A stretch of 58,997 nt of DNA from Rheinheimera riviphila (lineage in GTDB: Bacteria > Pseudomonadota > Gammaproteobacteria > Enterobacterales > Alteromonadaceae). Location of the stretch: contig NZ_SACS01000025.1 in assembly GCF_004005945.1 (NCBI RefSeq), forward strand, positions 1-58,997. The letters are read 5' to 3'. The notes under the pieces were generated by a model, which worked only from the letters and a program-made list of their open reading frames with translations, did no database searches and had not been told where the DNA came from. The position numbers and the translations under genes are program-made. This document shows, one piece after another, positions 34,579 through 46,022 of this stretch (positions within the stretch are counted from its first letter, which is position 1; each line of letters begins with the position of its first letter).

Positions 34579-35658
34579 TTAATCAGTTACATACCGAAGT
34601 TGGACACGGCTGGTTATATTACATAACAGTTCATAAGGAATGGTCTGCACCAACTCGGCAATCTCTTCAACTGCTAAAGTTTCGCCCCACAACACCACTT
34701 GATCGCCAATCTGCACATTGTCATTGCCGATATCGACTGTGGTCATATCCATCGATACCCGACCAACAATCGGATAGCGTTTGCTGTTGATCAGGACCGG
34801 CGTTCCACTTGGCGCATTGCGTGGATAACCATCGCCATAACCAATAGCGACTACTGCAAGCTGAGTGTCATGTGGGGCTGTCCAGCTGGCGCCATAACCG
34901 ACTTTATCGCCTTTCTTGACCTGACGAACCGCAATCACCGAACTACTAAAAGTCATCACCGGACGCAAACCATGCAAAGACGAGCGTCCATCCATCATCG
35001 GCGATACGCCGTAGAGCGCTAAACCTGGTCTGATCCAGTCACCATGGCTTTGCGGCCATGCCAGTACCCCTGCCGAATTGGCAATTGAGAGCTCACCTTC
35101 GCAACCAGCAATCAGCTGCTTAAATAGCGCCAGTTGATTCGACGTCGTCGGATTATCCGGCTCATCAGCACAGGCAAAATGGGTCATTAACCGCAGTGGT
35201 TTCAGCACATTGCTGCTCGCCATGAGCCGCTGGTATACCTCGGAAAATTGCTCTGGGTAAATGCCAAGCCGATGCATTCCGCTATCAATTTTTAACCAAA
35301 CATGCACCGGAGCCTCCAGCTCTGCCGCCAATAATGCATCAACCTGCGACAAATGATGCACCACCACTTGCAGGTTCGAAGCAACAATTTGTGGCAGTTC
35401 ATCGGCGTGGAAAAACCCCTCTAGTAGCACGATGGGTTTAACCACACCGCCAGCCCGCAATAACAAAGCTTCATCAATACGGGCAACACCAAAAGCGCCA
35501 GCAACCTTTAGTTGCTCCGCGACCGCCAATAAGCCATGGCCATAAGCATTGGCTTTGAGCACCGCCAGAATTTTGCTTTGCGGGGCAATCTGTTGCAGAT
35601 GATTAAAATTATGATGCAGCGCATCAATATTAATTTGAGCGATTGGCCGACGACTCAT
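34579..35658 (-). CDS. alr: Alanine racemase
   Basis: A 359-aa fold-type III PLP enzyme making D-alanine for peptidoglycan. The PLP lysine is in AVLKANAYGHG near residue 34, and the catalytic tyrosine is in KVGYGASW. VSMDMTTVDIG and GDQVVLWGE are conserved C-terminal parts. The ATG overlaps the dnaB stop (TAATG), so alr is translationally coupled to dnaB, a gene order also seen in E. coli. Confidence 0.96.
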   Translation of the reverse strand: MSRRPIAQINIDALHHNFNHLQQIAPQSKILAVLKANAYGHGLLAVAEQLKVAGAFGVARIDEALLLRAGGVVKPIVLLEGFFHADELPQIVASNLQVVVHHLSQVDALLAAELEAPVHVWLKIDSGMHRLGIYPEQFSEVYQRLMASSNVLKPLRLMTHFACADEPDNPTTSNQLALFKQLIAGCEGELSIANSAGVLAWPQSHGDWIRPGLALYGVSPMMDGRSSLHGLRPVMTFSSSVIAVRQVKKGDKVGYGASWTAPHDTQLAVVAIGYGDGYPRNAPSGTPVLINSKRYPIVGRVSMDMTTVDIGNDNVQIGDQVVLWGETLAVEEIAELVQTIPYELLCNITSRVQLRYVTD

Positions 35659-37091
35659 TAGTACTCGTCCTCAAACCGCGCAGAACCGGCATAGTTGTCA
35701 AAGCGGGAATAACGACCGTGAAAGGTCAGCCGCACCCGGCCAATCGGACCATTCCGCTGTTTACCGATAATCACTTCGGCCGTACCTTTGTCGGCACTGT
35801 CTTCGTGATACACCTCATCACGATAGATAAACATAATTAAATCAGCATCCTGCTCAATAGAGCCTGATTCCCGTAAGTCCGAGTTGACCGGGCGTTTATC
35901 GGCGCGTTGCTCCAATGAACGGTTAAGCTGCGATAATGCAATCACTGGCACTTTAAGCTCTTTCGCCAAAGCTTTTAAAGAACGGGAAATTTCAGCGATT
36001 TCCAAAGTCCGGTTTTCAGATAATCCAGGTACCGTCATGAGCTGCAGGTAGTCAATCATGATCATCGACAAGCCACCGTGCTCACGTGCAATACGCCGCG
36101 CTCGCGAGCGTACTTCAGTGGGAGTCAGGCCTGATGCATCATCGATATACATCTTGCCTTTGCTGTTCAAAAGTTCAATCGCAGAAGATAGCCGCGCCCA
36201 ATCTTCATCATCGAGCTGACCGGTCCGCACTTTGGTTTGATCAATGCGGCCTAAAGACGCCAGCATCCTCATCATAATTTGTTCAGACGGCATTTCTAAA
36301 CTGAAGATCAGCACTGGTTTATCGCTACTCATCGCCGCGTGTTCGCAGAGGTTCATCGCAAAAGTGGTTTTACCCATCGAAGGACGCGCCGCGACAATGA
36401 TTAAATCCGATGGCTGCATACCATTGGTCATTTTGTCTAAATCGGTGTAGCCAGTTGAAACGCCGGTGATGCCACCCGCGCTCGGATTACGAAACAACGA
36501 ATCAATTTTATCGATGGTTTTGGCCAGGATACTGTGGATGGCTTCCGGCCCTTCATTGGCATTAGCGCGCTGCTCGGCAATCTTAAAGACCTTGGTCTCG
36601 GCAAAGTCGAGTAACTGCGCACTATCGCGCCCTTGCGGGTCGTAACCTGCATCGGCGATATCATGCGCCACCGCAATCATATCCCGCACCACGGCCCGCT
36701 CACGCACGATATCGGCATAAGCCAGAATATTCGCCGCACTTGGCGTATTTTTGGCAATTTCACCTAAATAGGCAAAACCGCCGATATCATCCAGTTGCTG
36801 ATTGCGTTCCAACCATTCCGACACAGTAATTAAATCGATGGGTTGGTTTGCTTCAGCGATGCTGGTCATCGCCTGGAATATATATTTGTGCGAGCGCAAA
36901 TAAAAGTCGTGATCAACCACCTTTTCGGCAACCCGATCCCAGGCGTTGTTGTCCAGCATCAAGCCGCCTAATACCGACTGTTCGGCTTCAATTGAGTGCG
37001 GCGGCATCTTGACCGCTGCGACCTGGCTGTCGTTCTGATATTTATCTTTTTGATATTTATCTTTTGAGAATCGTTCTTTTGGATTTGCCAT
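35658..37091 (-). CDS. dnaB: Replicative DNA helicase DnaB
   Basis: The 477-aa ring helicase of the replication fork. The N-terminal domain starts PHSIEAEQSVLGGLMLDN, Walker A is ARPSMGKTTFA, and DYLQLM, LSQLNRSLEQRADKRP and RESGSIEQDADLIMFIYRDE are the usual RecA-fold motifs. ATG at 37091 is chosen; the upstream 22 codons look non-coding. Residues about 10-22 include a small in-frame duplication (KDKYQ twice). It is followed with one-base overlap by alr. No intein is present. Confidence 0.96.
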   Translation of the reverse strand: MANPKERFSKDKYQKDKYQNDSQVAAVKMPPHSIEAEQSVLGGLMLDNNAWDRVAEKVVDHDFYLRSHKYIFQAMTSIAEANQPIDLITVSEWLERNQQLDDIGGFAYLGEIAKNTPSAANILAYADIVRERAVVRDMIAVAHDIADAGYDPQGRDSAQLLDFAETKVFKIAEQRANANEGPEAIHSILAKTIDKIDSLFRNPSAGGITGVSTGYTDLDKMTNGMQPSDLIIVAARPSMGKTTFAMNLCEHAAMSSDKPVLIFSLEMPSEQIMMRMLASLGRIDQTKVRTGQLDDEDWARLSSAIELLNSKGKMYIDDASGLTPTEVRSRARRIAREHGGLSMIMIDYLQLMTVPGLSENRTLEIAEISRSLKALAKELKVPVIALSQLNRSLEQRADKRPVNSDLRESGSIEQDADLIMFIYRDEVYHEDSADKGTAEVIIGKQRNGPIGRVRLTFHGRYSRFDNYAGSARFEDEY

Positions 37092-37284
37092 AACACCAGA
37101 TTTTGACTGTCGGTCGGCCAGAGTAGCCAACGCAAAGAAGTAGTTCAATTGCGGCATAGCCTAGCATTTTTCGAAAACCAGATCAGGTAGAAAACGCAAA
37201 GTCAGTGGATTTTTTTAACGGCGAACAAATGTGAGACAAGATATTTTTAGGAATGAACTTAGAAAGAGAACGGGTACAGCGGGG

Positions 37285-37316
37285 AAATCAGGCACAGTGA
37301 AGATTCACTGTGCCTG
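37285..37316 (-). terminator. Hairpin past rplI, end of the ribosomal operon
   Basis: CAGGCACAGTGAA (37289-37301) pairs perfectly with TTCACTGTGCCTG (37304-37316). Only a short T stretch follows on the minus strand, but the 13-bp stem just past the rplI stop is convincing. Confidence 0.8.
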
Positions 37317-37323
37317 GCAGCAA

Positions 37324-37776
37324 TTAAGCTTCTGCTACCACAACCAGTTTGATGGTTGCTGTCACTTCAGCGTGTAATTGCAGGTCGATGTCAAATGAAC
37401 CAACGTCACGCAGAGTGCCGTGTGGTAATTTAACTTCGGCTTTAGAAACAGCTACACCAGCTTCTGTGATCGCATCAGCGATATCACGGGTACCGATAGA
37501 ACCGAACAGTTTGCCTTCGTCACCCGCTTTAGCAGCGATGGTCACTTCAGCCAGTTCAGCTACTTTCGCAGCGCGTTCCTGAGCAGCGCCTAAGTTAGCA
37601 ACCAGTTTGGCTTCTAACTCAGCACGACGTGCTTCAAATTTTTCCAGGTTAGCCTTGGTTGCTGGAACTGCTTTTCCTTGTGGGAATAAGAAGTTACGGG
37701 CATAACCAGATTTAACAACTACTTTGTCGCCTAAACCACCAAGGTTAGCAACTTTATCCAACAGAATGATATCCAT
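37324..37776 (-). CDS. rplI: 50S ribosomal protein L9
   Basis: A 150-aa protein with the L9 beginning [22 protein letters not shown] and [17 protein letters not shown], a long connecting helix, and a C-terminal domain containing [15 protein letters not shown]. Last gene of rpsF-priB-rpsR-rplI. Confidence 0.98.
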   Translation of the reverse strand: MDIILLDKVANLGGLGDKVVVKSGYARNFLFPQGKAVPATKANLEKFEARRAELEAKLVANLGAAQERAAKVAELAEVTIAAKAGDEGKLFGSIGTRDIADAITEAGVAVSKAEVKLPHGTLRDVGSFDIDLQLHAEVTATIKLVVVAEA

Positions 37777-37809
37777 TGTTTAATCCTCTCAGTATCGGTT
37801 GAACCAGGC

Positions 37810-38350
<541 letters not shown>

Positions 38351-38355
38351 CAGAA

Positions 38356-38733
38356 TTACTCGTCGTTTGCAACCTGCTCGTCAGAATCACGAGGAGCACG
38401 GTCACGACGTTCGTCACGTACCTTGGCCATTGGTGATGGCTCAGTCACGGCACCATGAGTGCGCATGATCAGGTTACGCAGAACTGCGTCGTTGAAACGG
38501 AAGTTAGTTTCCAGTTCATCGATTACTGACTGTGGTGCTTCAACGTTCAGCAGAACGTAGTGAGCTTTGTGCAGTTTCTCGATTGGGTAAGCCAGTTGAC
38601 GACGACCCCAGTCTTCCAGACGGTGGATAGAACCACCCGCTTCTTTAATCGCACCTGTATAACGTTCGATCATACCTGGTACTTGTTCACTCTGATCCGG
38701 GTGAACCATAAACACGATTTCGTAATGACGCAT
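38356..38733 (-). CDS. rpsF: 30S ribosomal protein S6
   Basis: 125 aa, starting [25 protein letters not shown]. The last 25 residues are acidic/basic mixed and end without the long Glu run that RimK adds in E. coli. First gene of the operon, with the ribosome site GGAGCTACC before the ATG. Confidence 0.98.
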   Translation of the reverse strand: MRHYEIVFMVHPDQSEQVPGMIERYTGAIKEAGGSIHRLEDWGRRQLAYPIEKLHKAHYVLLNVEAPQSVIDELETNFRFNDAVLRNLIMRTHGAVTEPSPMAKVRDERRDRAPRDSDEQVANDE

Positions 38734-38891
38734 GGTAGCTCCTTACGGTTAGTTAGCCTCGGGTGAGCTCGACCAGTCTCGCATAGAGGCAAGGAACGTT
38801 TGTTGAACGGTCGAAGGGTGCGTATTCTACGGACTCGATGCGCTAAAAACAAGCAGAGATTGCGACGAGTGTCAGATATCGGAAAACAACC

Positions 38892-38924
38892 AAGCCATGG
38901 AAAATAATTGGTTTTCCATGGCTT
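38892..38924 (-). terminator. Terminator of rlmB
   Basis: AAGCCATGGAAAA (38892-38904) pairs perfectly with TTTTCCATGGCTT (38912-38924). The minus strand continues into GGTTGTTTTCC. It lies between rlmB and the rpsF promoter region. Confidence 0.8.
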
Positions 38925-38977
38925 TGTGTATGCTGCAAACTACCAGTTCGGAAATGCAGCGGTTTCATGCAGAAAAT

Positions 38978-39721
38978 CTACTTCGCCTGACGCTGCCGCA
39001 CGGCTTCATACAAGCAAATACCGGTCGCTACCGACACGTTTAAGCTCGACACTGCACCGAACATCGGGATTTTCACCAGCGAATCGCAAGATTCTTTGGT
39101 CAACCGGCGTAAACCATCGCCTTCAGCACCCATCGCCAGCGCGATAGGACCTTTAAGCTCAGCCTGATAAATGGTGGTTTCGGTTTCACCTGCCGCGCCC
39201 ACCACCCAGACACCCGCTTCTTGTAACTGCCGGATAGTGCGAGCCAAATTGGTCACATTGATAAAAGGCACTGACTCAGCCGCACCACAAGCCACTTTAC
39301 GCACCACAGCCGTCAGTTTTACTGAACGGTCTTTTGGCGCAATCACCGCATGGACACCAGCGGCATCGGCTGAGCGCAAAATGGCGCCTAAGTTATGTGG
39401 ATCAGTGATGCCATCTAAAATCAGCAAAAATGGCGCGCTTTCGCGCTCGACAATCCGCGCTAAATCCGACTCATCACCAGCATCATGTAACCGTGCTTTG
39501 GCGACCACGCCTTGGTGCTGCGCGCCATTGACCTTGTCATCTAAAGATTTGCGGTTACAAAACTGCACTGAAACACCCGCTTTACGCGCAAGCTGGATCA
39601 CCGGCTGCATCCGCTGATCTTCGCGGTCTTTGAGCACAAATAACTCCAGCACATCTTCCGGCGCCCGTTCCATAAAGGCGCTCACTGCGTGGATCCCAAA
39701 AACGTAATCTGTGCTCATCAC
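38978..39721 (-). CDS. rlmB: 23S rRNA (guanosine(2251)-2'-O)-methyltransferase
   Basis: A 247-aa SPOUT methyltransferase. [22 protein letters not shown] is the N-terminal substrate domain. [35 protein letters not shown] and [18 protein letters not shown] are the three knot motifs that bind S-adenosylmethionine. It methylates G2251 in the P loop of 23S rRNA. As in E. coli it follows rnr, but here a clear terminator lies between the two. Confidence 0.96.
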   Translation of the reverse strand: MMSTDYVFGIHAVSAFMERAPEDVLELFVLKDREDQRMQPVIQLARKAGVSVQFCNRKSLDDKVNGAQHQGVVAKARLHDAGDESDLARIVERESAPFLLILDGITDPHNLGAILRSADAAGVHAVIAPKDRSVKLTAVVRKVACGAAESVPFINVTNLARTIRQLQEAGVWVVGAAGETETTIYQAELKGPIALAMGAEGDGLRRLTKESCDSLVKIPMFGAVSSLNVSVATGICLYEAVRQRQAK

Positions 39722-39760
39722 TTATTCCTGCAAAATCAGCAGCTGAAACTGCTGCAAAAT

Positions 39761-39794
39761 TAAAAAACAAACGCCTGGAAAGGCCAGGCGTTTG
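39761..39794 (-). terminator. Terminator between rnr and rlmB
   Basis: CAAACGCCTGG (39768-39778) pairs perfectly with CCAGGCGTTTG (39784-39794); on the minus strand the stem is followed by TTTTTTAA. rlmB would then depend on readthrough or a promoter within the 47 bases before its ATG. Confidence 0.88.
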
Positions 39795-39870
39795 TATAAA
39801 GTGCAGTGATTGTAGCAAATCGGCGCCGAGGCGTCATTGTCCGTCTGCCATCATCACCAATGGCGTTGCG

Positions 39871-42288
39871 TTATTTACGCTTACGTGGCGCTTTTGGCTT
39901 TTCGCTACCGGCTTTGGCCGCTGGTTTTCCAGCAGTTTTAGCGCCAGGTTTTGCTTTGCTACCACTGCGCCCGACTTTGGTTTTACCAGGCCGTGCTGTA
40001 GGGTCGGCCATTGCCTTGCCTTTTTTGGTACTAAAGCCCTTCGCAGGTTGGCCAGCAGCTGTTTTATCAGCGCCACCTTTACCCTGACCTGAAGCCATTC
40101 GTTTACCAACATGCTTCACAGTGCCAACAATACCTAAGTCAATTTTGCGCGCTTCGAGATTCACTGCGAGCACTTTTACTTCAATCAAATCACCCATCCG
40201 GTAACTTTGATTGCTGTGCTCGCCGAGTAGCACCTGACGCTCCACATCAAAGTGGTAATAGTCGTTTGGCAAGGATGTGACATGCACCAGACCTTCAATA
40301 TACAAATCGGTCAGACGCACAAATAACCCGAAGTTAGTGACTGTTGAAACCACACCCGGGAATTCAGCGCCGATATGATCTTGCATATACTCACATTTCA
40401 GCCAGTCCGATACTTCACGGGTGGCATCATCGGCACGGCGCTCGGTCATCGAACACTGTTCGCCCAGCGGCACCATTTGTTCCGGCGTATAAGAGCGTGC
40501 GCCAGTGGTTTGCTCGCCCTGCTTCTTCAGCAAAGATTTAATCACCCGGTGTAGCAGTAAATCCGGATAACGGCGAATGGGCGAGGTAAAGTGCGAATAG
40601 GCTTCCAGCGCCAAACCAAAATGCCCCATATTGTCTGGTTGATACACCGCTTGCTTCATCGAGCGCAGCATGGTGGTTTCAATCAGTTCTTTATCGGGTC
40701 TGTCCTGCAGCTTTTGTAGCAGCAGCATTAAATCAAGCGGTGTTGGCTCCATCGGCAGTTCGGCACTGATGCCAAGCTCGGATAGAAAACGTTTAAAATT
40801 GGCAAAACGGTCTGAATCCGGCTGTTCATGCACCCGGTAGAGCGCAGCAGCTTCGGCTTTTTCAACTAATTGCGCTGAAGCGACGTTGGCTAAAATCATA
40901 CATTCTTCAATGATTTTATGCGCTTCGTTGCGGTGCACCGGCACAATTTGCTCAATCTTGCGATGACTGTTGAAAATAAAGCGGGTTTCGACGGTTTCAA
41001 ATTCAATCGCACCGCGCACACCACGGACTTTCGCCATTTGTTTGTATAGCGAATACAGGTGGTCGATGTTGGTCAGATTCGCTTCATACTGCTGACGCAG
41101 TTCCGGGTCGCCCTGCAAAATTGCATGGACTTTGTTGTAGGTCAGCCGCGCTTTTGAATGCATCACCGCTTCGTAAAACTTCGAACTACCAAGCTTGCCC
41201 TGGGCACTGATATGCATTTCAGCGACAAAACATAAGCGGTCGGTATGTGGGTTTAACGAGCACAGGCCGTTGGATAACACTTCCGGCAGCATTGGCAGTA
41301 CGTGATCCGGGAAATACACCGAGTTGCCACGATCCAGCGCTTCGCGATCCAGCGTAGTATCAGGCAATACGTAAGCTGTGACATCAGCAATGGCTACCCA
41401 TAAATGCCAACCACCGTCTGCTTTACGCTCACAATAAACCGCATCATCAAAATCGCGGGCATCTTCACCATCAATCGTAATCAGTCCAAGCTCGGTGAGA
41501 TCAACACGTCCGGCTTTAGCATCTGCTGGCACTTCGGTGCCATAACCGGCAACTTGCTTTTCAACCGCTTCGGAGAATTTATGCGGCAATTGATGGTTAC
41601 GAATTGCGACTTCGATTTCCATGCCAGGCGCCATATGGTCACCAAGCACTTCAATTACTTTGCCAACTGCGTTAACACGCTTAAATGGCCGTTGTGTCAC
41701 TTCAGCCAACACAATCTGACCATGACGCGCCGCGCCTTCTTCACCGGCAGGGATCACGATATCCTGCGTAATGCGCGGATCTTCCGGCACCACCACTGAC
41801 AAGGCAAAATCTTTAAAATAGCGGCCAACAATCGGCTCAGTACGAGGCGTTAACACCCGCACAATCCGCGCTTCGACTTTGTCTTTGCCTTTAATCTCAC
41901 CGGCACTTGCCAGCACGACATCGCCCGGTAACAGGCGCTGCATATCAAAATTCTGGATATACCAATCTGGGCCGCCTTGCTCCAGCTTTAAAAAGCCGAA
42001 ACCGTCGCGATGACCGATCACTGTGCCTTTGACCAAATCTAAATCGTCCACCACCCCATACCGTTTGGTTTTGGTAAACAACAACTGGCCATCACGCTCC
42101 ATCGCGCGTAAACGTTTTTTTAATGCAAAAAGTGGCTCTTCGCCTTCCAGCTTTAACTCAGTGGCTAGTTCTTCGAAGTAGGCAGGTTGCTGGCGCTGTT
42201 TGATGTGCTCGAGGATAAATTCGCGGCTTGGGATTGGGTTGTCATATTTTTCTTGCTCACGCGCAAGATGCGGATCTTTGATCGTCAT
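39871..42288 (-). CDS. rnr: Ribonuclease R
   Basis: An 805-aa processive 3'-5' exoribonuclease that degrades structured RNA. The helix-turn-helix and cold-shock domains fill the first 230 residues, the RNB domain starts with DGEDARDFDDAVYC (Mg2+-binding aspartates), and an S1 domain (GVVSTVTNFGLFVRL) follows. The last 90 residues are a Lys/Ala/Gly-rich basic tail, typical of RNase R and absent in RNase II. GAAGAGAATCC precedes the ATG. Confidence 0.97.
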   Translation of the reverse strand: MTIKDPHLAREQEKYDNPIPSREFILEHIKQRQQPAYFEELATELKLEGEEPLFALKKRLRAMERDGQLLFTKTKRYGVVDDLDLVKGTVIGHRDGFGFLKLEQGGPDWYIQNFDMQRLLPGDVVLASAGEIKGKDKVEARIVRVLTPRTEPIVGRYFKDFALSVVVPEDPRITQDIVIPAGEEGAARHGQIVLAEVTQRPFKRVNAVGKVIEVLGDHMAPGMEIEVAIRNHQLPHKFSEAVEKQVAGYGTEVPADAKAGRVDLTELGLITIDGEDARDFDDAVYCERKADGGWHLWVAIADVTAYVLPDTTLDREALDRGNSVYFPDHVLPMLPEVLSNGLCSLNPHTDRLCFVAEMHISAQGKLGSSKFYEAVMHSKARLTYNKVHAILQGDPELRQQYEANLTNIDHLYSLYKQMAKVRGVRGAIEFETVETRFIFNSHRKIEQIVPVHRNEAHKIIEECMILANVASAQLVEKAEAAALYRVHEQPDSDRFANFKRFLSELGISAELPMEPTPLDLMLLLQKLQDRPDKELIETTMLRSMKQAVYQPDNMGHFGLALEAYSHFTSPIRRYPDLLLHRVIKSLLKKQGEQTTGARSYTPEQMVPLGEQCSMTERRADDATREVSDWLKCEYMQDHIGAEFPGVVSTVTNFGLFVRLTDLYIEGLVHVTSLPNDYYHFDVERQVLLGEHSNQSYRMGDLIEVKVLAVNLEARKIDLGIVGTVKHVGKRMASGQGKGGADKTAAGQPAKGFSTKKGKAMADPTARPGKTKVGRSGSKAKPGAKTAGKPAAKAGSEKPKAPRKRK

Positions 42289-42389
42289 GGATTCTCTTCA
42301 TTACTAAAACTCCGGCAAGTGTAACAGCCTGCCGTTGTTTTTTCACTGCTGCTGCTGTTTTTATCAGCAAATCCAAGATGAATTTTTGT

Positions 42390-43019
42390 TTACAGTGGTT
42401 TTTTTGCTCTTGCCAGTACTGGCTCCGGCATCCTGGATGCTAGTTTTTGCAATGCAGTTTGAATGCGCTGATGAAGATTTTTATCTGCGGTCACGGAATG
42501 ATGCAACCAGCGATAGACTGTTTCATAGTCGACCGGACTGCCGTGACCACTGAGCAACAATTCCGCCAATCGGATCTGCGCATTGATATTGCCCATCGCA
42601 CCCGCTTCATGCAGATAAGATTGTGCTTTGACTAAATCTTTTTGTACAAATTTGCCTTGCTGGTAATAACGGCCTATTTGTTCCAGAGCTTCTGGTAAAC
42701 CCTGCCGCGCCGCTTCGTCGATTAAATCCCAACCACGTTGTACATTGACCGGGATACAGACACCATATGCCAGCATATCGCCGAACAAAAACTGGTATGC
42801 CGGTAACTTCATGATATCAGCCCGGGCTTCGATATCTTTAACCAGCTGACAATCATCGTCTTTGACCCGCTTTAAGTGCAGGTTTTGTCGGATCAATGCC
42901 AGCAGCTCATCCTGCGTATACAACTGCACCACCTGCAACTGCTCGGTCGTTACCTGCGCGACAAGCTTTAGCGGCAGACAACATACCAACAGCAGGATCA
43001 AAGGGAGAAATCTATTCAT
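42390..43019 (-). CDS. Secreted Sel1-repeat protein
   Basis: A 209-aa protein from ATG at 43019 (a TTG two codons upstream is possible). Residues 1-22 are a Sec signal (FLPLILLLVCCLPLKLVA). The remainder holds three or four Sel1/TPR-like helical repeats, e.g. GWDLIDEAARQGLPEALEQ, AQSYLHEAGAMGNINAQIR and VYRWLHHSVTADKNLHQR. Such proteins serve as protein-binding scaffolds in the periplasm. It is isolated between rnr and purA; partners are unknown. Confidence 0.8.
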   Translation of the reverse strand: MNRFLPLILLLVCCLPLKLVAQVTTEQLQVVQLYTQDELLALIRQNLHLKRVKDDDCQLVKDIEARADIMKLPAYQFLFGDMLAYGVCIPVNVQRGWDLIDEAARQGLPEALEQIGRYYQQGKFVQKDLVKAQSYLHEAGAMGNINAQIRLAELLLSGHGSPVDYETVYRWLHHSVTADKNLHQRIQTALQKLASRMPEPVLARAKKPL

Positions 43020-43091
43020 GTCCAATCACCGGAAAATTGACACTATCGATAATGAAGAACCTTTATACAATATTCCTGCCAGAACTGAATA

Positions 43092-43120
43092 AAAAAACGC
43101 TGCACCAGGCAGCGTTTTTT
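43092..43120. terminator. Terminator of purA
   Basis: AAAAAACGCTGC-ACCAG-GCAGCGTTTTTT, a 12-bp stem whose outer part supplies T-runs on either strand. It lies 17 bases beyond the purA stop. Confidence 0.92.
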
Positions 43121-43136
43121 AATGCTGATTTAAAAA

Positions 43137-44468
<1,332 letters not shown>

Positions 44469-44502
44469 CTACCAAAATTAAATGCAAAGTTCAGCCGCAA
44501 GG

Positions 44503-44535
44503 GCAAAAAAAAACCAGCTGATTTTTCAGCTGGTT
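44503..44535 (-). terminator. Terminator of yjeT, upstream of purA
   Basis: AACCAGCTGA-TTTT-TCAGCTGGTT at 44512-44535; on the minus strand it is followed by nine T. It lies between the yjeT stop and the purA promoter region. Confidence 0.92.
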
Positions 44536-44593
44536 GAATTCATTCAGATTTAAATAATAAATAAACTTAAAAGACGTCTGGATTTCTAATTAT

Positions 44594-44776
44594 TCAGGCC
44601 AAGAACAGGTAAATCAGCAAGGCGCCACCACAAAGCACGGCACCAACCTGACGCAAACTGCTGATCGGCTCTGCGCTTAGGCGTCTTAAATAACCTTGCC
44701 ATTGTTTCGGGAACAACAACGGCCCGATGCCCTCAAGCAACAACACCAATGCCAGACTGGCCCAGAATAAGTCCAT
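44594..44776 (-). CDS. yjeT: DUF2065 small inner-membrane protein (YjeT)
   Basis: A 60-aa protein with two hydrophobic helices (FWASLALVLLLEGIGPLLF and VGAVLCGGALLIYLFLA) and the linking PKQWQGYLRRL that marks DUF2065. In E. coli yjeT lies directly behind hflC; here a PLP-enzyme gene has come between them, with five bases separating its stop from the yjeT ATG. Function is unknown. Confidence 0.9.
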   Translation of the reverse strand: MDLFWASLALVLLLEGIGPLLFPKQWQGYLRRLSAEPISSLRQVGAVLCGGALLIYLFLA

Positions 44777-44781
44777 CTGTG

Positions 44782-45963
44782 TTACCCCCGATGCGCCTGC
44801 AGACAGGATAAATCAATATCGGCGACATCCTGATAAGGCGCAAAGCCAAAACGTAAACGGTCGCCGCGATAATCGGTATAAATTTTATGCTGTTTCAGAT
44901 AAGCCGCTAAGTCTGCGACTTGCTGGGTGGAAGGCAATTTAAACGTCAAAAAATGGCCGTGTTGCTGTAAATCCTTTGCCAATAATGCAGTGCGATTGAG
45001 CAACGGATGCTGCTGCTGTTCAAGCTCGACTAAAAAAGCCTGCTGTAACTGCTGCACATGCTGATGCACAGCGTCGATGGTGATCTGTTGCTGCTGATAT
45101 AAATCAAGCACCGCTTCCAGCCGGTACAAAGCGGTGAAATCCATGGTCGCGCCAGCAAATTGATAACCATCCTGGCTGTATTGCACTTCAGCTGTTTTCG
45201 CCTGCGCCAGCGTACCGAACTCGGCAAACCATCCGGTATACAAAGGCCGCATATTATTATGTTGCGGCACCACCATAAAGCAGCAACCTTCACCGCCCTG
45301 GGCGTATTTGTAAGACCCTGCCAGATAAAAAATCTTGCCTTCAAGCGCCGATAAATCGCTCGGCAGCGCCATAAAACCATGATAACCATCGATAGCGATC
45401 GTGGCGGTTGTAGCGTTAGTTACTTGCTGGATTGCTGCTACAAATGCAGTAAGGTCGGGAATTGCCACACCGGAATTAAAAAATACCTGACTACAAAACA
45501 CCAAATCCGGCTGCAGTTGCTGCGCTGCTTGCACAAAACGCTGCTCAAAAGTCGCAAAAGGCTCAGTCGCGACTTGCACCACTTCGACGTTTGGCAACTC
45601 AGCAAATCGTTTGATTTGGCGGCTGAAACTATGAAACTCGCTGTCGGACGACAACACTTTCAGCGGTTGCTGTAAATCGAAACAACTTAATAACCGGAAC
45701 AATAATTCATGGGTATTCGGCGCAAACACGATTTGCTCCGGCGCTTGTAGCTTCAACAGCTGGGCTATTTGACGCTGCACTTTCGGTACTTTTTCGCCAA
45801 ACACATAATCCCACTTGTCATCGACCATCCGCGCGCTGTCGTCCCAATAGGCCAGCGCAGCGTCGCGGGTGACATCAGGCCAATAATGGTGGGAGTGGCA
45901 GGCAAAGTGCTGGACTCCGGCATTAGCCTGCAAAAATCGTTGATAGAAGGATTTGTAGCTCAT
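44782..45963 (-). CDS. PLP-dependent aminotransferase class V / kynureninase-like enzyme
   Basis: A 393-aa fold-type I PLP enzyme. The start is ATG at 45963 with GGAG nine bases before; a GTG five codons upstream overlaps that site. The PLP lysine is probably in YLAGSYKYAQGGEG, with the cofactor Asp in IDGYHGF. HFACHSHHYWPDVTRDA at the N-terminus is unlike typical kynureninase, so the substrate is not known. It interrupts the usual hflC-yjeT order and is preceded by a terminator, so it seems to have its own promoter or depend on readthrough. Confidence 0.82.
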   Translation of the reverse strand: MSYKSFYQRFLQANAGVQHFACHSHHYWPDVTRDAALAYWDDSARMVDDKWDYVFGEKVPKVQRQIAQLLKLQAPEQIVFAPNTHELLFRLLSCFDLQQPLKVLSSDSEFHSFSRQIKRFAELPNVEVVQVATEPFATFEQRFVQAAQQLQPDLVFCSQVFFNSGVAIPDLTAFVAAIQQVTNATTATIAIDGYHGFMALPSDLSALEGKIFYLAGSYKYAQGGEGCCFMVVPQHNNMRPLYTGWFAEFGTLAQAKTAEVQYSQDGYQFAGATMDFTALYRLEAVLDLYQQQQITIDAVHQHVQQLQQAFLVELEQQQHPLLNRTALLAKDLQQHGHFLTFKLPSTQQVADLAAYLKQHKIYTDYRGDRLRFGFAPYQDVADIDLSCLQAHRG

Positions 45964-45981
45964 CGGCAAAAACTCCACTTA

Positions 45982-46010
45982 AAAAAAAGGCGCACTAGGC
46001 GCCTTTTTTA
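45982..46010 (-). terminator. Terminator of hflC
   Basis: GGCGC-ACTAG-GCGCC with long A and T flanks (AAAAAAAA and TTTTTTT), 13 bases past hflC. It ends the large tsaE-to-hflC cluster before the PLP-enzyme gene. Confidence 0.9.
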
Positions 46011-46022
46011 AATTCTAGAAAA

